Part shown: positions 44,001 through 57,811 of the stretch, one piece after another
How the letters are laid out: each line of letters starts with the position of its first letter
Numbering within the stretch: position 1 is the first letter of the stretch
Assembly: GCF_051020765.1 (NCBI RefSeq)
Contig: NC_134933.1
Location: forward strand, 4,809,461 to 4,873,460
DNA from: Lasioglossum baleicum
Taxonomy: Eukaryota > Arthropoda > Insecta > Hymenoptera > Halictidae
Length of the DNA stretch: 64,000 bases
Direction: 5' to 3'
Notes under the pieces: model-generated
Database searches by the model: none
What the model saw: the letters and a program-made list of their open reading frames with translations, nothing else
Told to the model about the DNA's origin: nothing
Position numbers and translations under genes: made by a program

Positions 44001-47000
44001 CCAAACAAATTGCAGCGTCACTTCGCGATCAGATCATTCGGCCGAAGCGTTCAATGAAGAGATCCCTGACTCGGCTGTCAAGATGTTTGCTCGAGAAACT
44101 ATACCGCCGACTAGAACCCACAAGCGAGACCGGATGTGTTTTCGACAGTGGACCGGTTCAGTTTTCGCTCAATTATCGAGGCGAGGTCCGTACGACTGCA
44201 ACGAACGCGTGCAATTACAGATAAATACACCGCCATTGTCCGGTCGACCGAGGTAGTTGTAAATTTCCCGAAGAATTCGCGCCGGGTGAAATACCAACGG
44301 CACCCCCGTCGTTCGTCCAGTTGCTTTTCTTTTTCTTTCTGTCTAGTACAATGGGAAATCCATCGACGTGGCTCGCGAGCCGCGTTAGTTATTTTATCGA
44401 GGGCGAGGAGAGCGAAAGAGAGAGAAAGAGTGTGAGAAAGACAGAGATAAAGGGGTGAGGGCGTCGCGCGCGATCCGAACGGGACGAAAGTCGAGGACGG
44501 AACGCAGGAATGTTGCTCCTGGTGATTTCGATCCGGTCGGGCATTATCATCGGGTCCATGTACGGTATTGCCACCGGCGGGAATAATAGTTAAGGACAAT
44601 GGAATCTCGTGGCGCGATAGCGCCGGCGACGACCGTTGACGGGCCGCTGATATAACGTATACGTTACTGCCGGTGACGGACAATGGTCGGTAATTAATTA
44701 CCTACAAAGTACAGAGGGGGTCGCATTGTAGTGTGTATCTGGTATTTATCTTGAAACATCAACAATGCGCGGGACACCGGTGTGCCGCGCCGCGCAGAAA
44801 GAGAGCCGGGCCCGGGTAGAATCCGTGTGCCCGTTTCTCGCAAGGAATCGCACACCGTGCGTCGTTATCGTTCCATCTAACCCTTTTTCTTTTCTCCCCT
44901 TTTCTCTTATTCCGTCCACGCCAGGTTTATCGAGCGTTGATAAGTGACGCCCGCGCTCCCCCGTTTTCCATCCCAACCAACCGTGCACGCGTTTATGCAT
45001 TCTACCACGCGCGCCGATTACTCAGCGTTTTTCCCTCGGTCCTGTCCGCGTCGATATTGTTCGCGAACCGCTGTCGGGGATTTTCGTTTAGATCATCCCG
45101 GAGAAAGCTCCGGAAGCACGCGAGCACCGCGATCAAGATGGAGGATTCGAGCGTCCAACGGTGATAGCTGCTAACCACGAACTCGCGATCGACCTGGCGA
45201 TAATCAAACATGTGTAACACCGATCCTAATCTCTGCTGCATGGACGGCGGATTATTATTTCATTCGTGGGATTCGAGCATCGAGGTTCTCCCTTTCGCGT
45301 GGTCATCGATAAGCGGCTCTAAAGCTTTCCCCATGCGACTGACCACGCACTCGGTCGTTACAGATAATAAGATCCCTGCGAAGGGAGGAAAAAGGAATTC
45401 TGAAATTGCCGGTTTCTTTTCTTAGCCCCTCGTAGGTTAAATTGATCGATGAAAATGTGGAAAAAGTTTTCTGGTTCTCTGCCGTAGGGTTTCCCTCTGT
45501 AATTTCCTTCCATTTCGAGACAGCTGATCCAATCGTGCTTCCTGACGATCGATGCTAACGTTGCGTCGCAGTCTCTAATGGTGATCGTTCGACGATTTGT
45601 CAGAAGTGGTCCTCGTTGAGCGAGCAACAAACGAGAATCGCGGACAGAGTTTATAAAATAGTGTCGCTCTCTCTCTGAATCGATTAACCGAAGGAGCCTT
45701 ATTTACGCCGATGAGCCCGCAATTCGATAATCCTCAGGCAACTATGGCTGTATAGTCTTTCAGCGAACGAGCGGATCAAAGTTTCAGACGAGACGAGGAG
45801 AGAGACTCGTCTTCGCAAGTACATACTAGGACTCTTCAGCCCGATGCGGGAACTGTTAGCCTAGTTTGATCTATCGATCACTTGAACTCCGAGAAATCTC
45901 GACCGACTAAATGGCAATACATTCGGAATTAGGTGGCGTTTCATTCCGCGGCCCGTGATATCCTTGACATTATTACGAAGTGGAGCGCGCTCTCCGGAAC
46001 ACAGTTTCATTATACTCGAGTGTTATTATCAATTATAAACTTCCCGCAGACGACCGCGCAAAGTCTACCTAACAATGTGCTCTTCGGAAGGCTTAGGAAC
46101 GGCCTACCATCCGGCTCCTCTTCGTCCGGGTCGAAGGTCAAGCATTTTGCTGTCCATAACTCCGTCAGCCATTTCATTCCCTTTTTAATCGGAAAATTCC
46201 GATAATACTGTAAACGTTCCTACGATAGCTTGGCTTTATCATGGAAATCTGACAAATTAGCCCTTTCCGATGCGGAGCATTCTTTGTAATATACTCAGCC
46301 TAAATAAACGTTTAAAAATATTCTTGCTGTAGATTCGTATTAAATTCAATAACACTGTTAATTGCGGGGATATTGTCGTCGTTTCTGACGCTACAGACGT
46401 TTTAGAGGATTCCGAGTTAAAAGGGGTTAAGTGGCCGTAGTTTTGACGGAGGAGATCGTGTCGAGGCTGGTTCGGAGATGCTGGTTTTCCGTGGCCGCCT
46501 ATTTTCGCCATCACAAATCATTCACCGCCCGAGAAAATATGTTTCGACGGTCTGGCGTGTCGGTGCCGCGGACTTCACACGTTTGTAAACCCATTAACGG
46601 ATTTAAGGCGGTGCTTCTGACTCTTCTCGAAACCCCTTCGCCCCGTCGCGGTCGGCTCCTTCCATCCCGGAAGAAAGATTTATGGGCCACTAAACGATTC
46701 CACGGAATTTAATTGCCACGTCGCCGGTTATTATCGCGCCCCAACTTCGTTACGCATCGCTGCTTATATATTAGATGTCGGCTCGATGAACGTCGATCCC
46801 GGGGAACTAGGGACACGGAATTGTTTGAACACGCGGGAGGGCCGTTTGGAAGATTGAATCGCGAAATTTGATTCGGGGAGGTGGGACCTGGAGCTTTCCA
46901 ATCTATATCCGAGTCGAACCTTGACTACTTTCTGTCTACGGCGCTTCGGTCATCAAGAACGCGATCACCGTTATCGGTTTGAAAATATTATCTCGGTCGC

Positions 47001-50000
47001 GATCGTGCGATCAGTTAATTCCTGTCGACCCGCGGAGTGACCCGCACGTTCGTTCGCGTGACAAAAGACATCAGCGGAACAGCATTCTACTTGTCGCCCG
47101 GCTCTCGCGGCGTTATGCGAGTCCGGTTAATAGATTACCTTCCCGTTAATCCTCGCGCGAATCTCCGACGACTGCGAAAAGGCGCGGAGTCCGACGTGGG
47201 CGCGCGACCGATTCGAATTAATTAAGAACAGACAAACGTATTCGATTCGGTCGACGAGTCTAAGACGAGGATTTAAGGCACGCCGAAGCGAGAGAGGACA
47301 GCCTTAACGCCGTCGAGAGACTTCTTTATAGAGCTCGTTTCTCTCCAAAGTCGAGAAACTGGCCTTAAAGCACACCGAAGAGCCATCGACGCCAAACCGG
47401 AGGCTCGCTAAAAGTGTTTTATTTAAAGATTTTCCCGATCGAACGAAACGCTTCGGCCGCAGGAAGGTCGTTAAGGGATCTCTCGCCATTCGTTGCTTCT
47501 CGCGGACTCTCCGGAGAATTCAGCTTGCGGGCCAACCGTGTTACAGACCAGCAAATTCTAATATACGGCCGCAGTTTGTGTGCTCTTTCTCCCTCTCTCG
47601 AACGACACACCACGATTTTCGAAGTGCTCCGCGCCAACACAGTCGCTTTACCTACGAACTCTTTGGTTTCCCGTTTACCCCGCCCAGTTCTCGTCCCTCT
47701 TGTAAAGCTAACAATGGGAACAAGCTTCGGGGACGAGCGCTTTTCCAACCGTGCTTAAAACGGCGCAGACGATGCGTGCAATTGGCGAAACTCTGACGAA
47801 AGATGGCTACAAACGGTTCTCCAAATATTGGAGTAACTCGTACGCCATTGACATCACTGTCTTTTAACACTCTCACTAGCGACAGTGTTTTCGTATTTTT
47901 GTCAAGACAATCTCACATGTCGTTATTCAGTTACAGCATGTTGTAATCGAGACAGATTTTGGTAACGAATATGTTAAATAATCTCTACCAAGACGCTGGA
48001 GCTAAAATTTATTTTATAAATATCCACTGCACAACATTCGTCTGAACGCTTCTAAGTTCAGCCTCCGGCCAGACAAAAATTTTCTATTTTTTCAAGAAAG
48101 TTGTCACACGCTGTCACCGTCCATCTCTTCGCACCTTTTAGCGAATTTTCTGAAGCAGCTCAAAACGCGCGCAGGAGAAAGGAAAACGGCCGAGCGTGGC
48201 ATCTGGCGCGCGACTTTCTCGTTAAAAATACACCTTTTTCCCGGCGACTCGTTCTGCCAAAAGCCAAGAACGTCGGGCAGCTGTAAAAAACGCGGCGCCT
48301 CCCTCCAGTTATGATCTCGCAGCCGGCCGCCCCGGCAAGAATTACGCGTCTCAAGAAGTTCATCGACTCTAATAATGAAACGCGGGTGTCGTCGTCCGCG
48401 TCAGCCCGATGACGTTCCCCCTTTGTTGCCGGCTCGCAACTAGCGCAATTAATTAGACGCATGTTCCTTAGGCGTATGCCAGAAAACAATCTCCAAGGGG
48501 ACTTCACTCGAGCCTGTTTCGACTACGAGCGACAGACGTTATTAATATAGTATATTTTCCCAGGGTCGACAGCTTTAAGACAATCGTAATCGTGGCTAAA
48601 AATACGAGCGTTCTATGGGACAACGTTCTATTTCACTTCCGCTCGTCATGCTCGATAAAATAACTCGCTTTTCATCTTCTTTCCTAGAAACCGCGACCTT
48701 CGGCTACGAGGCCTTTCATTAACGCGCCGCCGATAACCTGGAATTATTCCAATAATAACAACGTGCTCAGAGCTCGCAGAGTATCGGTGTTCTTTCGCTA
48801 CTTAGTTTAAATGACAGTTTCCCTTGAGACACTCTTTCATTATGCGATTGCCTGTCACCTTATACGGTCGTTGACATTGCTGTCCGGGAGCATTGCGGAA
48901 AACTCGCGGCTATGATTGCTTCCTGGATATGCAACGTTCTCGACGAGTGTCTAACATTAGCTGTACAAATAAGTTGTCGCGGTTTTTGTAAAACGTTCCG
49001 GTTGATAAAAAGAAACGGCAAAAAGGATGGGATTATATTTTGCAAATCAAGTTAGAATCCAGAATGTCACAAGACGTGCAACAAAACCTGCGAGTTCGTC
49101 AAAAATCGACGACTATCCGTCGAATTCCAATCAGAAATATGAACTTGTTTATACACCTAGCACATTCTTCGGGGATCCACGGTTTCCAATTCCCGAAATT
49201 GTCAACACTCGAGGCTGGAAATTACTTTGCCGGGGTATCGTCGGGGACGAGGACTTCTCATTTCGAGGCGGCTTTGACTCTTGTCGTGAAGAATATTCGG
49301 AAGCAATCAGGCGTCCCATTTCCATCGATCAGCGTTCGAGCCGACACCCAATCGTTCCCAGCGAATAACTCTAATCTAGCATGCTCGAAATAATTCCGGA
49401 CGCCGCGCCGCGCCGCGTCGCGTCGCGTCGCACAGCGTCGAGCGAATTCGTCGCGAGAAATCGACGAGAGACGGGAAGAGAAGCGACGCGGATCAGACGC
49501 GTGTGTGACGAGGGGATGAGAGGGGTTTGGACGACGAAGGAACGCGGATGCATCGACCAACGGGGACGGGGTGGCTTCATGGAAGTTTACAGCTGTTTGC
49601 GTCGGATATCGATGATCGTGGGGGAGGCGGCGATGCAATAAAATGCGACGGGAAACGCGGCTAAGATAGAACGAGAGCGGCGCGCAGACGTTCCGAGAGA
49701 GGCGGAAGGTACGAAGGGAAGAGGGAACGAGATAGAGGCGGGACCAGGATGCAGACGAAGAAGGAGGAAAAGAAATTTGCCTCTAAATTCCAGCGCGACA
49801 CGGGCAAGCACGGCGAGGAGACGGGGGTGTCCTCAACCCCTCGATAGAATAAGTAGATCGAGATTCGAAGCGCGCCTTTGCTGACGCTACTCGGCTCGAT
49901 GCCGCTGGAACGCAATAGAATCCCTTCCGCCAACAAGATCCTCGAGGATACCACGATATCACGGCTAAACGAAGCGCTTTCCGACTGATTTATCCACTAC

Positions 50001-51600
50001 CCCCTCTCTCCTCCGTCTTTCTGCTTCGTCTTCCTCCCTCATCGCCCCACCACCAATGTCTGATTCCTCCATTTCGAGGGTGCCCCGCGGTCGCACCCTT
50101 CCCTGCGTATTTTTTCTTGAGTCCGAGGAGGATCGAACGCCGGGCAGAGCTTTCAGCCTGATTTCACGGGTTATGGAGACGTTAAGGTCGCCCCTTTACC
50201 GTGCTAAATAAAACTGTCACGATCAGGGTCTCCTAGCCCTTTGGTATCGCGGCGTTAGACCCACCAGTCTGAATATCGCGAGTCGCTTTTGGCGGGAGCC
50301 GGAGCGAGGGACTATTTTTCAAGGCAGAGGCGAAGGAGCCCGGAAAACGAGGGGGATGAAATTATCCCGAATAGCCGAAGAAGCAACGAGATGTCTAGAC
50401 CACTTAACCGCGCGGCAGAAGTAAAAACAAACGAAAATTCATCTCTCCCGAAAAGTAACGCTCGTTGCTCGAACACCGCCTCCCCGGCCCCCGACCCCGC
50501 GCAACTAATTAGTGCCCTCCGGTGATATTACACGCGTCGATACAGTTGTTCAGCAGCACCGGCGCAAGCAAGAATTTTCCGCGGCGTAAGCCACCAGGAG
50601 CCACCCTCCCAGCTGGGGTGGATTTTATCAGGAACGTCAGAGAGCCCTTTGAAGGGTTCGGAGCCACCCTTTCCTCGCGGTGCACGGCCCTGTATATACA
50701 AACCAGCGGGTCCTTCGTTTTCCCGGCAGCGAAATCTCGACCTCCCGGTGTGGAAGAACGCGCCCCGAACTACCCCTTCCATCTACCCTTCTCCGTCTCA
50801 GTTCCTCTCCACGCTCCCGACAAATTCATCAACCCTCTTCAGCGGCGATTGCTAACGTCACGGTCGGTATGCACGCACCAGAACAAATATCCCACGTAAA
50901 CGTTCTCCCTCGTCTAGTTATACATATTTGCTGGCGGCTTTATAATATATTGCTTGCTAGCATCCGCAACCGAACGCAGGATAGATCAAAATTCGCGAGC
51001 CGGAACACGAATTTGTTCGCCGAGCGTCATTTACTTCCAGACGGGACCGTTCCCGACGAAATTATTTCAATCTGTTTCGCGGTTAGGAACAAACCACCCA
51101 CCCGATCACGTTACGCTCACGCTTTTGTTCGTTGATCTCCGAACAGCGCGCATACCGCGGAACGCGGAGATGCGAATTCTAGAAATATTTCCGTGGACGT
51201 TGTTCCGATTGTTCCTCCGCTTCCACTCTAATTCCACCCCCGAAATATTTCAGCCGGTGTCAAACGCATCCCCTTGTGCTCGTTCTATTTACGAGCTCGC
51301 GGAAAACGAGCACCGGGGAGTAATTCTGTGCTTGCTTGGTTGAGTGACCATCTTTTGTTGCGATTCCCGTTCGTATTTACGAGAACTCGTTACTCGCAGC
51401 GAGTGTCCCGAGGGGATGCTCGATCTACACCAGCGAAAATTGACTTCCCGTGGATCCTTACGTGTTCTCGTTCGAGCTGTTTCATTTCCTAATCATTCGA
51501 AAGATTAACGACCACAGTGACACTTCCTACGGAATCTACTGCAGAACGATTTGGAATTGCTACACGGAAAGAAACCATCTTCGAAAGCAAGATTGCATTG
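44001..51600. other. Gene-free stretch 44.0-51.6 kb
   Basis: No supported gene. It contains GA-rich sequence at 44405-44452 and a (GCGCC/GCGTC)n run at 49401-49430. An AT-richer patch lies at 47.83-48.08 kb. A short internal duplication around 47272 and 47363 has AAGGCACGCCGAAG in one copy and AAAGCACACCGAAG in the other. Nothing else stands out. Confidence 0.6.
49401..49430. repeat. (GCGCC)n / (GCGTC)n short tandem repeat
   Basis: Five-base units CGCCG and then CGTCG run for about 30 bases. It is one of about ten GCGCC-type runs dispersed through the window. Confidence 0.8.
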
Positions 51601-54300
51601 TCGAAATTGCTGCGGCCATATCCCAATTACAGAGAGCAGTCTGCAGCCGTTGAAAGAAACGTCAGTCGAACGCGGAGACAAGGGAAGACATCGTGGTGGT
51701 GTCGCGGGGGTGGGCGAGGGGTAAGGGTCGCGCGCTCTCGCAGGCAAAGTCGGCTTCGCAGCTCGCCGGCGCGGCGTGTATGCAAGCAAAGTGAGTTATG
51801 GAGTAACGAGCGAGGCTGACGAGCCCGGCAACGTTCTGGTGTGAGCGCGTTGCACGTTCACGTGTACTGCGACGCACACGAGTGTATATCTCTCTCTCGC
51901 GCGCGCGCATTCTCTTGCATTCTGCGGCCGCACACGTACGAGAGCCGCGCCGGTCCCCCACTCTCCGTTGCCGACGCCATCGCCGCGCAAGAACTTATCT
52001 GTGGAAGCGGGAAACGCAATAGAAGTAATAACATCCCTTATTACGACGTTACACGCGATACGGGATCGCGAGTTCGTGTTTCACGAGCGTACCGCGTCGA
52101 CCGTGCACCCGTTCCCTGTACTTAGCTCACCCTGCACACGTGCACACACGCACACACGCGACCGCCGTTCGCCTTATTTGCATGTCCGAATAACGTGCTC
52201 GCGGCCCCGTGGCTAGTTATCTATCCATAAATAAGCCCGCGCGACAACGGCCGAGCAGCCCTTCGCGTTACGTATTTAATTCGCGACGCTTCCCAGCCCT
52301 CCAGGATATCTTCCTAATGCGATTTCATACGCGGACCGGTCACGCCGCGCCGCGCCGTCCAAGCCCGCGCAACCTCACGTTCGATTAGTGGCCCCGCGAG
52401 CCTAGCGCACGCCCCCGAGAGCGATTCCGAAGGGCTACCCGCGAGCTATGTCTATCCGCATACCATTCGCCACTGAGATACCGTCGTGCGCGAATCCAAT
52501 GTGGTATTAGCGAAGCATTTCGCGTGCTTCTCACTTAGCTTGTCCTGTCACGAGCTGGATTTTTACTCGGCGTCTCTTGCCCCAGGACCGAATGCACGTT
52601 ATTCGTCCTGCTTTTCAACCATTTTGCAGGAAATGTTCCGCCGTAAGTTACATACGTGAAAACTTTTTACTGTATCGTAAAGCGTTGTGTTTCAAACTTT
52701 TAGCTACTGTGGATCTGAACACGTAGTGTTACGCGGACTGCGTGTAAATGACACGGTAACATTTTTATACACCCATATGTTAAAAATTTAATGCGAAAAC
52801 AAGTCACTCTAAAGTAACAACCAAATATATACACTTGCTGCAATGTGATTCACGAATTAGTAAAAGTGGAAATGCCTTGAAACGTGCTTGCTTATGTTAA
52901 AGAATACTTGCGCACTCATCGCGACTGATTGACAGAGCACAAGTCATCGTTGCGGTTTGCCGATCGAAAATATGTTACGCTCGGTGCTGAACTTGGTGTT
53001 CGCTGTTTTTATGCATTCACTGTGTCACCTATTGAGAAGGACTCGACTCATCAAAGTAGTTCTTAACAGGACACTGAACACTGCCTAGATATCTTTGACG
53101 CGCAGAGTCACGGTACGCTGATAATCGCGAGAGACAGCCGTCAACCCTTCCGTCCATAAACTCCGACGAGTCCGCGGCAAGGCGAATCTAGCCAGCCTGG
53201 GTATCAGCCGACATCATCTGGATACACGCGTGGTTTTTACGACTGCTGAACGCGACACGTCCAACTCCATCTTTTTTACATATCACGCGGCCGGTCCGAT
53301 AGGATCGCGTAATTTCTCCCCCAACCAGCCGGCGTGAATATTTCACAAAGAGTCTTTCTTTTCACGTGCGCGATAAGTGGACGAAACTGTTGCCCTCGCG
53401 TGCGAATCACGGGAACCCCCGCGAGGATCGCGATCTTCCTACAAAATGTCGATCTTCAGAGCAGAATACAATCTAGCCAACCCGGCGAGTATTTAAATTA
53501 ATTCGATTTCCTAGACTAATTACCAGCTGGTGCTAGCCATATGCGGGCAGCAAAGGGAGAGAACGTGTTCCGAGCACACACCCGGACACCGACAGGCACA
53601 CGCGCTCGGCCTCAAAAGTCCACAGTTGATTTTTCCGAGTGGACTCGACCATTGCGGTATCGATTGTCACGCGCTTAGTCCAGGCTTAACGACGAAAACT
53701 CGGTAAGTCGAGAATCGGGTCATGGGAAAGCCAGATGGCGGGCTTTAGTACTCACTCGTCCCGCGTGTGTCTCTTTCGCCCCTTCTCTCTCTCTCTCTCT
53801 CTCCCTCTTTTGTTCGTGCTCGAATACACACGTAGTGGGTGGTTGGGGAACCGCATGTACGCGAACAGGAAGCGCACGAGGGTCGGTGGTCAGCAGGAGG
53901 GTGGTTCTTGACTGACGCGTAACATGACTTAAGGATGTTGTCACAGGTCGCGCGTGCGTTGCACTTGTCAGAGACGCGCTCGCGGGTTGGAGCGTGCCAG
54001 CGAGTGCGTGAGGGATTCGTGACCACCCGGGTCACCCGACGTCGAAGCACAGATCATGCGAACGCGTCGGAAACGCGTTCCTGAGCTCGCTCGCGCGAGC
54101 AACCCATGTGCAGAGACGATTACACGCGCGGGAAACGGGGAACGGGGAACGATAGAGGTTGCCGATGCTACATCCCGATCTCGAATGTCTCGTACACGCC
54201 GCGCCGCACTGCAAATGGGCAACGTAGTTGCACCGGTAGCTACGTTAGCACAGTTACGCGGGGGCTTACGGCAAATATATGATTACCACGAGCCTTACTG
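51601..54300. other. Gene-free CpG-rich stretch, promoter-like in parts
   Basis: No coding exon is supported. The blocks 51.64-52.5 kb and 53.56-54.25 kb are very rich in CpG and CACG motifs and each contains an initiator-like TCAGTC with a GTGAGT donor downstream on the same strand. Between them, 52.64-53.05 kb is AT-rich. Non-coding first exons are possible; see the findings. Confidence 0.5.
53783..53804. repeat. (CT)n microsatellite
   Basis: About eleven CT units within the promoter-like block. Confidence 0.9.
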
Positions 54301-56274
54301 AGCTTGTTAATTGTCCCGCCGGGAATTCGAATTTCCTCGGTCAGAACCGAGAACTTCGCTCGCCTGCTGGTTACGGTTGCGGAAATTCTACGCTACCTGT
54401 GTGCAAGCGAACTGCCGGCGATTGCATGTTCCTGTGCCTGCTCGAGCATCCCGGCTTAAACGTGCAAGATTCTGTTTCTGTTTCTGTTTGCTGATCGATC
54501 GACAAACACTTGGAAGAATATTGATAATTCGATGCGAGCATATTGCTAGATGACGTTGAGACGTTATTTATGAATTAATGTCTTACGATCGTGTATACCA
54601 GAATTATTTAAATACTGTTGTCTCAACAAATACGTATTACCGCATATAGATTTTGCACTACGTTACAAGAGGATTGTACTTCATACTTTTTGATTATTCG
54701 CGATGTTAGAACGCGCGATGATGAACCGAAATCCGTGCAGGGTGTGTACCCTCGAAATTTGAACGCGGAGTGATAGCTCTGGTGATTATCAGGAAACGAT
54801 ACACTGTAGCAGAGCGATAAAATAAATCGCGAGGGTCGTTTGTTGCCCCCGGTGGACCTCCTCGTGAAGCTCCGAGGAGGTTGCAATTTTTCAGGGAGTA
54901 CTTTCGATGCCCCGGTTCGCGGGGGGTGGCCTATTCACGAGGGCGGTCACGAGTCGTATGTTAGAGTTCGGTAAGTCGTTTATACTCGGCTTTGGGGAGG
55001 TTGAGAGACCGCTAGTGCTCTCTTCCTGCGGGCGTCCATTGGCGTCGTCCTGTACGAAAGAATAAGAACGATTTTCGGTGGCGGTTTTCTGCTGCAAAGG
55101 GAGGAAGCTGCCAGCCCGTCGGATAAAACCGTACCCTTTCGGTCTGACAGGAGCTTTCTGCGGCGCAATTGCGGCTCTCTCTTCGCGTTCATCCGAGCAA
55201 TTTGAACTTAATGGTCTCGCGGTCGATCCGACCGACGTACAGCTTTCCAGATTGTTGCTATTCCATATATTTGTTTAAGACGACTCTGTATTGTCAAGAA
55301 TATTACACGTAGTCGCAACATCGTGTATTTTAGTATAAATTCAGTTTTAGTTACAATATATCGAAAACATTTTTGCAATCTTGCAATCAAGAAGGTTATG
55401 TGCAGCTCCAGACCAAAAATTAGGATAAGAAATAAATAAATAATTTGCACAATTGTAAGTTGATTATGATCGCCGCTCTTTTAAAAATAACTTAAAAAAT
55501 GTGAAGATATGCGCATAGATCCAATCTACTTGGACTCATATTACGGTTTAAATTTTCCGTAGTAAGATCAAGTGTCTGGTAACCTAGGAACGAGGGATTA
55601 GGTCCATATATTACAAGGATCCTCCCCCGATCCTCTGGAGAGTATAAAATATTCTCCTCCCGTAGCCCGCCTATAGATTTCCAGATTGACGTTTCCGGTA
55701 ACGAGCATCGTACACACGAAACGGTAAAAAATAAAGTCTGCGGAACGATTATCGAGGCTATTCGCGTTTTTAACGAGCCGTATAAAGTTTATGGGCCGCG
55801 ATGGGGCGTGCCGTTCGATCCCGAACACCTTAATCGAAGCGGCGCGGCGCGGCAGCGTGGTTGCGGCGCGTCGCACGGTAAAATCCGGCTGGCTGCGATA
55901 GAAGTTGAACGCCGGGCTGTGTATATACCTTGCAATCTCCTTTCAGCTTTTCCACGGATACGTTTGCTCGTGGTGCCGTTCCCAGGGGTAACATTATCTA
56001 GATTACCGAGTGGAGTTAGCTAACCCGAGAGAACCTCCCCAAGCAGGCGCGAGGACATTGTAATTATGTATTCTCGTTGCTCGCATCTGGGACCCTTGCG
56101 GGGCAAGCTACGTCCCTGGCCGGGGTACACGCTGCTTCTGCGTCGGTTGTGTGTAGATGTAAAGGCACGTGTTAGTCTTTCCGACATTCCCTTTTCCGAT
56201 GCCGAGCTCCTTCATCCCCTGGCCACCAGCCCTCGGAAACCTTTTCCCGCCCTCTCCGACACCTCTACCACCTT

Positions 56275-56340
<66 letters not shown>

Positions 56341-57811
56341 GGTCGTTTCTCCAAGGACCCGTCTCCTGCCCGCCCTCCATCAGGCCGGAGAAACCCCCGA
56401 TGACTAGAAGATTCAGCTGATTAAGTGACTCCCTGTTCCCGTTTTTCTAGCTCGTGTAATTTAATCCGATTCCTCTTGTCGTCCAACGATTCTCGCACGG
56501 TCGGACGGGCTCGAATAATCGCGCCATTTATTCAAACTTCCCGCCACCGGCCGGCCCTGTAATAATTCTTCCTCTCGAGGAATCGATTAACCACGGTCCG
56601 CCGGGCACAGATATATTATAGATTAGAGCGGATCCCGTGTAACCGGCGACGTTATTACACGATTTCGAGTGACACCCAGGTCCGACGGTGTGTCTCGAGG
56701 GTGTCCGCCTCTTTCGATTCGCCAGCGAAGAGGACGCCTTCGATCCGCGGTCAGAACCGCACAGCTCTCCCCGAGTCTTGTGCAATCTGTACGCTTATCT
56801 CGTGCGCCATACGTCAAGTGCAGCTCTGTCGGTACCGTCTTTTTCTCCGTTTTCCCTATCCGGTTTTTCCCGCTGACCCCGGCTGCACCTGTCCAGGCCG
56901 TTGGTTATCCACCGACTTTTTCCCCGCCGCCACGCCGCGCCGTTCCTGCGCTTGTTCTATCGGCTTTTTTTCTTTCTTTTCCGCTCGCCGAGCCGCCCTC
57001 TTTCGCTCTCTTTCTCTTTCTCTCCGTTCCCCTTTAACGGGTCTCGCGAGGAGGGAGAGGGCCGGCTGGCAGCTCGTCCGGTGGAAAATATTCGCCCATA
57101 TGGTCGATTCGCTTGATAATATGTACAATGGAACACGCTGAATACCGCGCGCGCGAGCGCCGAGTAAACCAACCCTACGGAAATGGAAACCATCCCCTCG
57201 GCGGAAGAAACACGCGGAGACGCGACTAGACGTGTCTGCATTCGATTAACGAGCTCAGAATGTTTCGCGGACTATAGACGATCATTCCTGCCAGGGTAGT
57301 TGTAAGCAATTGCTGAAATTTCACGTACACGAACATGTAGAGAATCGTGTCGAACCCTTGAGTTTTTTATGTGACAATGAATTGCAGGTCACATCGAAAT
57401 TCCTGAAAAAGTTAACGGCACGGTGACAGCCGACAATTGGTTGCGACTCAACGCAATAATAACCAGTCGATAGGAGGAACGTGCCGTTCGTGCTCCAGCC
57501 TCGGAAAAGGGGACCGCTTCGGAAAGAAGGAGATGGCGGAAGACCGATCGTTCAATCGATCTACCCGCGTCGCCGTCGAGGAAACAAGTATCGCCTCGTA
57601 AAACGGGGCTTATCCGCAAAATTCTAATATTTATTCATACCCGTGGTGGTGCGGGACGCCGGTGGCGTCGGCGGTGGCGGTCGACCGGGCGGAAAAGCGT
57701 TCTCGAAATCCCTGGAGGGACGAAAAGTGGATGGCGGGATTACCCTTTTCTATAAGGCACAGCCAGCAGAGCTGATGCGTATATATGTACCCCTATATAC
57801 ACACCTACAGA
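54301..57811. other. Gene-free stretch 54.3-57.8 kb
   Basis: No supported gene. AT-rich at 54.5-54.7 and 55.25-55.6 kb, CpG-rich elsewhere. A 60-base CT microsatellite is at 56277-56336, and a GCGGC run at 55840-55853. Confidence 0.6.
56277..56336. repeat. (CT)n microsatellite, longest pure tract in the window
   Basis: About thirty consecutive CT units, essentially uninterrupted. Confidence 0.96.

Noticed and set aside
44111..44683. 190-codon minus-strand frame
   Set aside because: Crosses a GA-rich low-complexity tract and has no recognisable domain.
47272..47284. TAAGGCACGC, the first ten bases of miR-124
   Set aside because: The match stops after ten bases and the surrounding sequence does not fold into a precursor hairpin with it.
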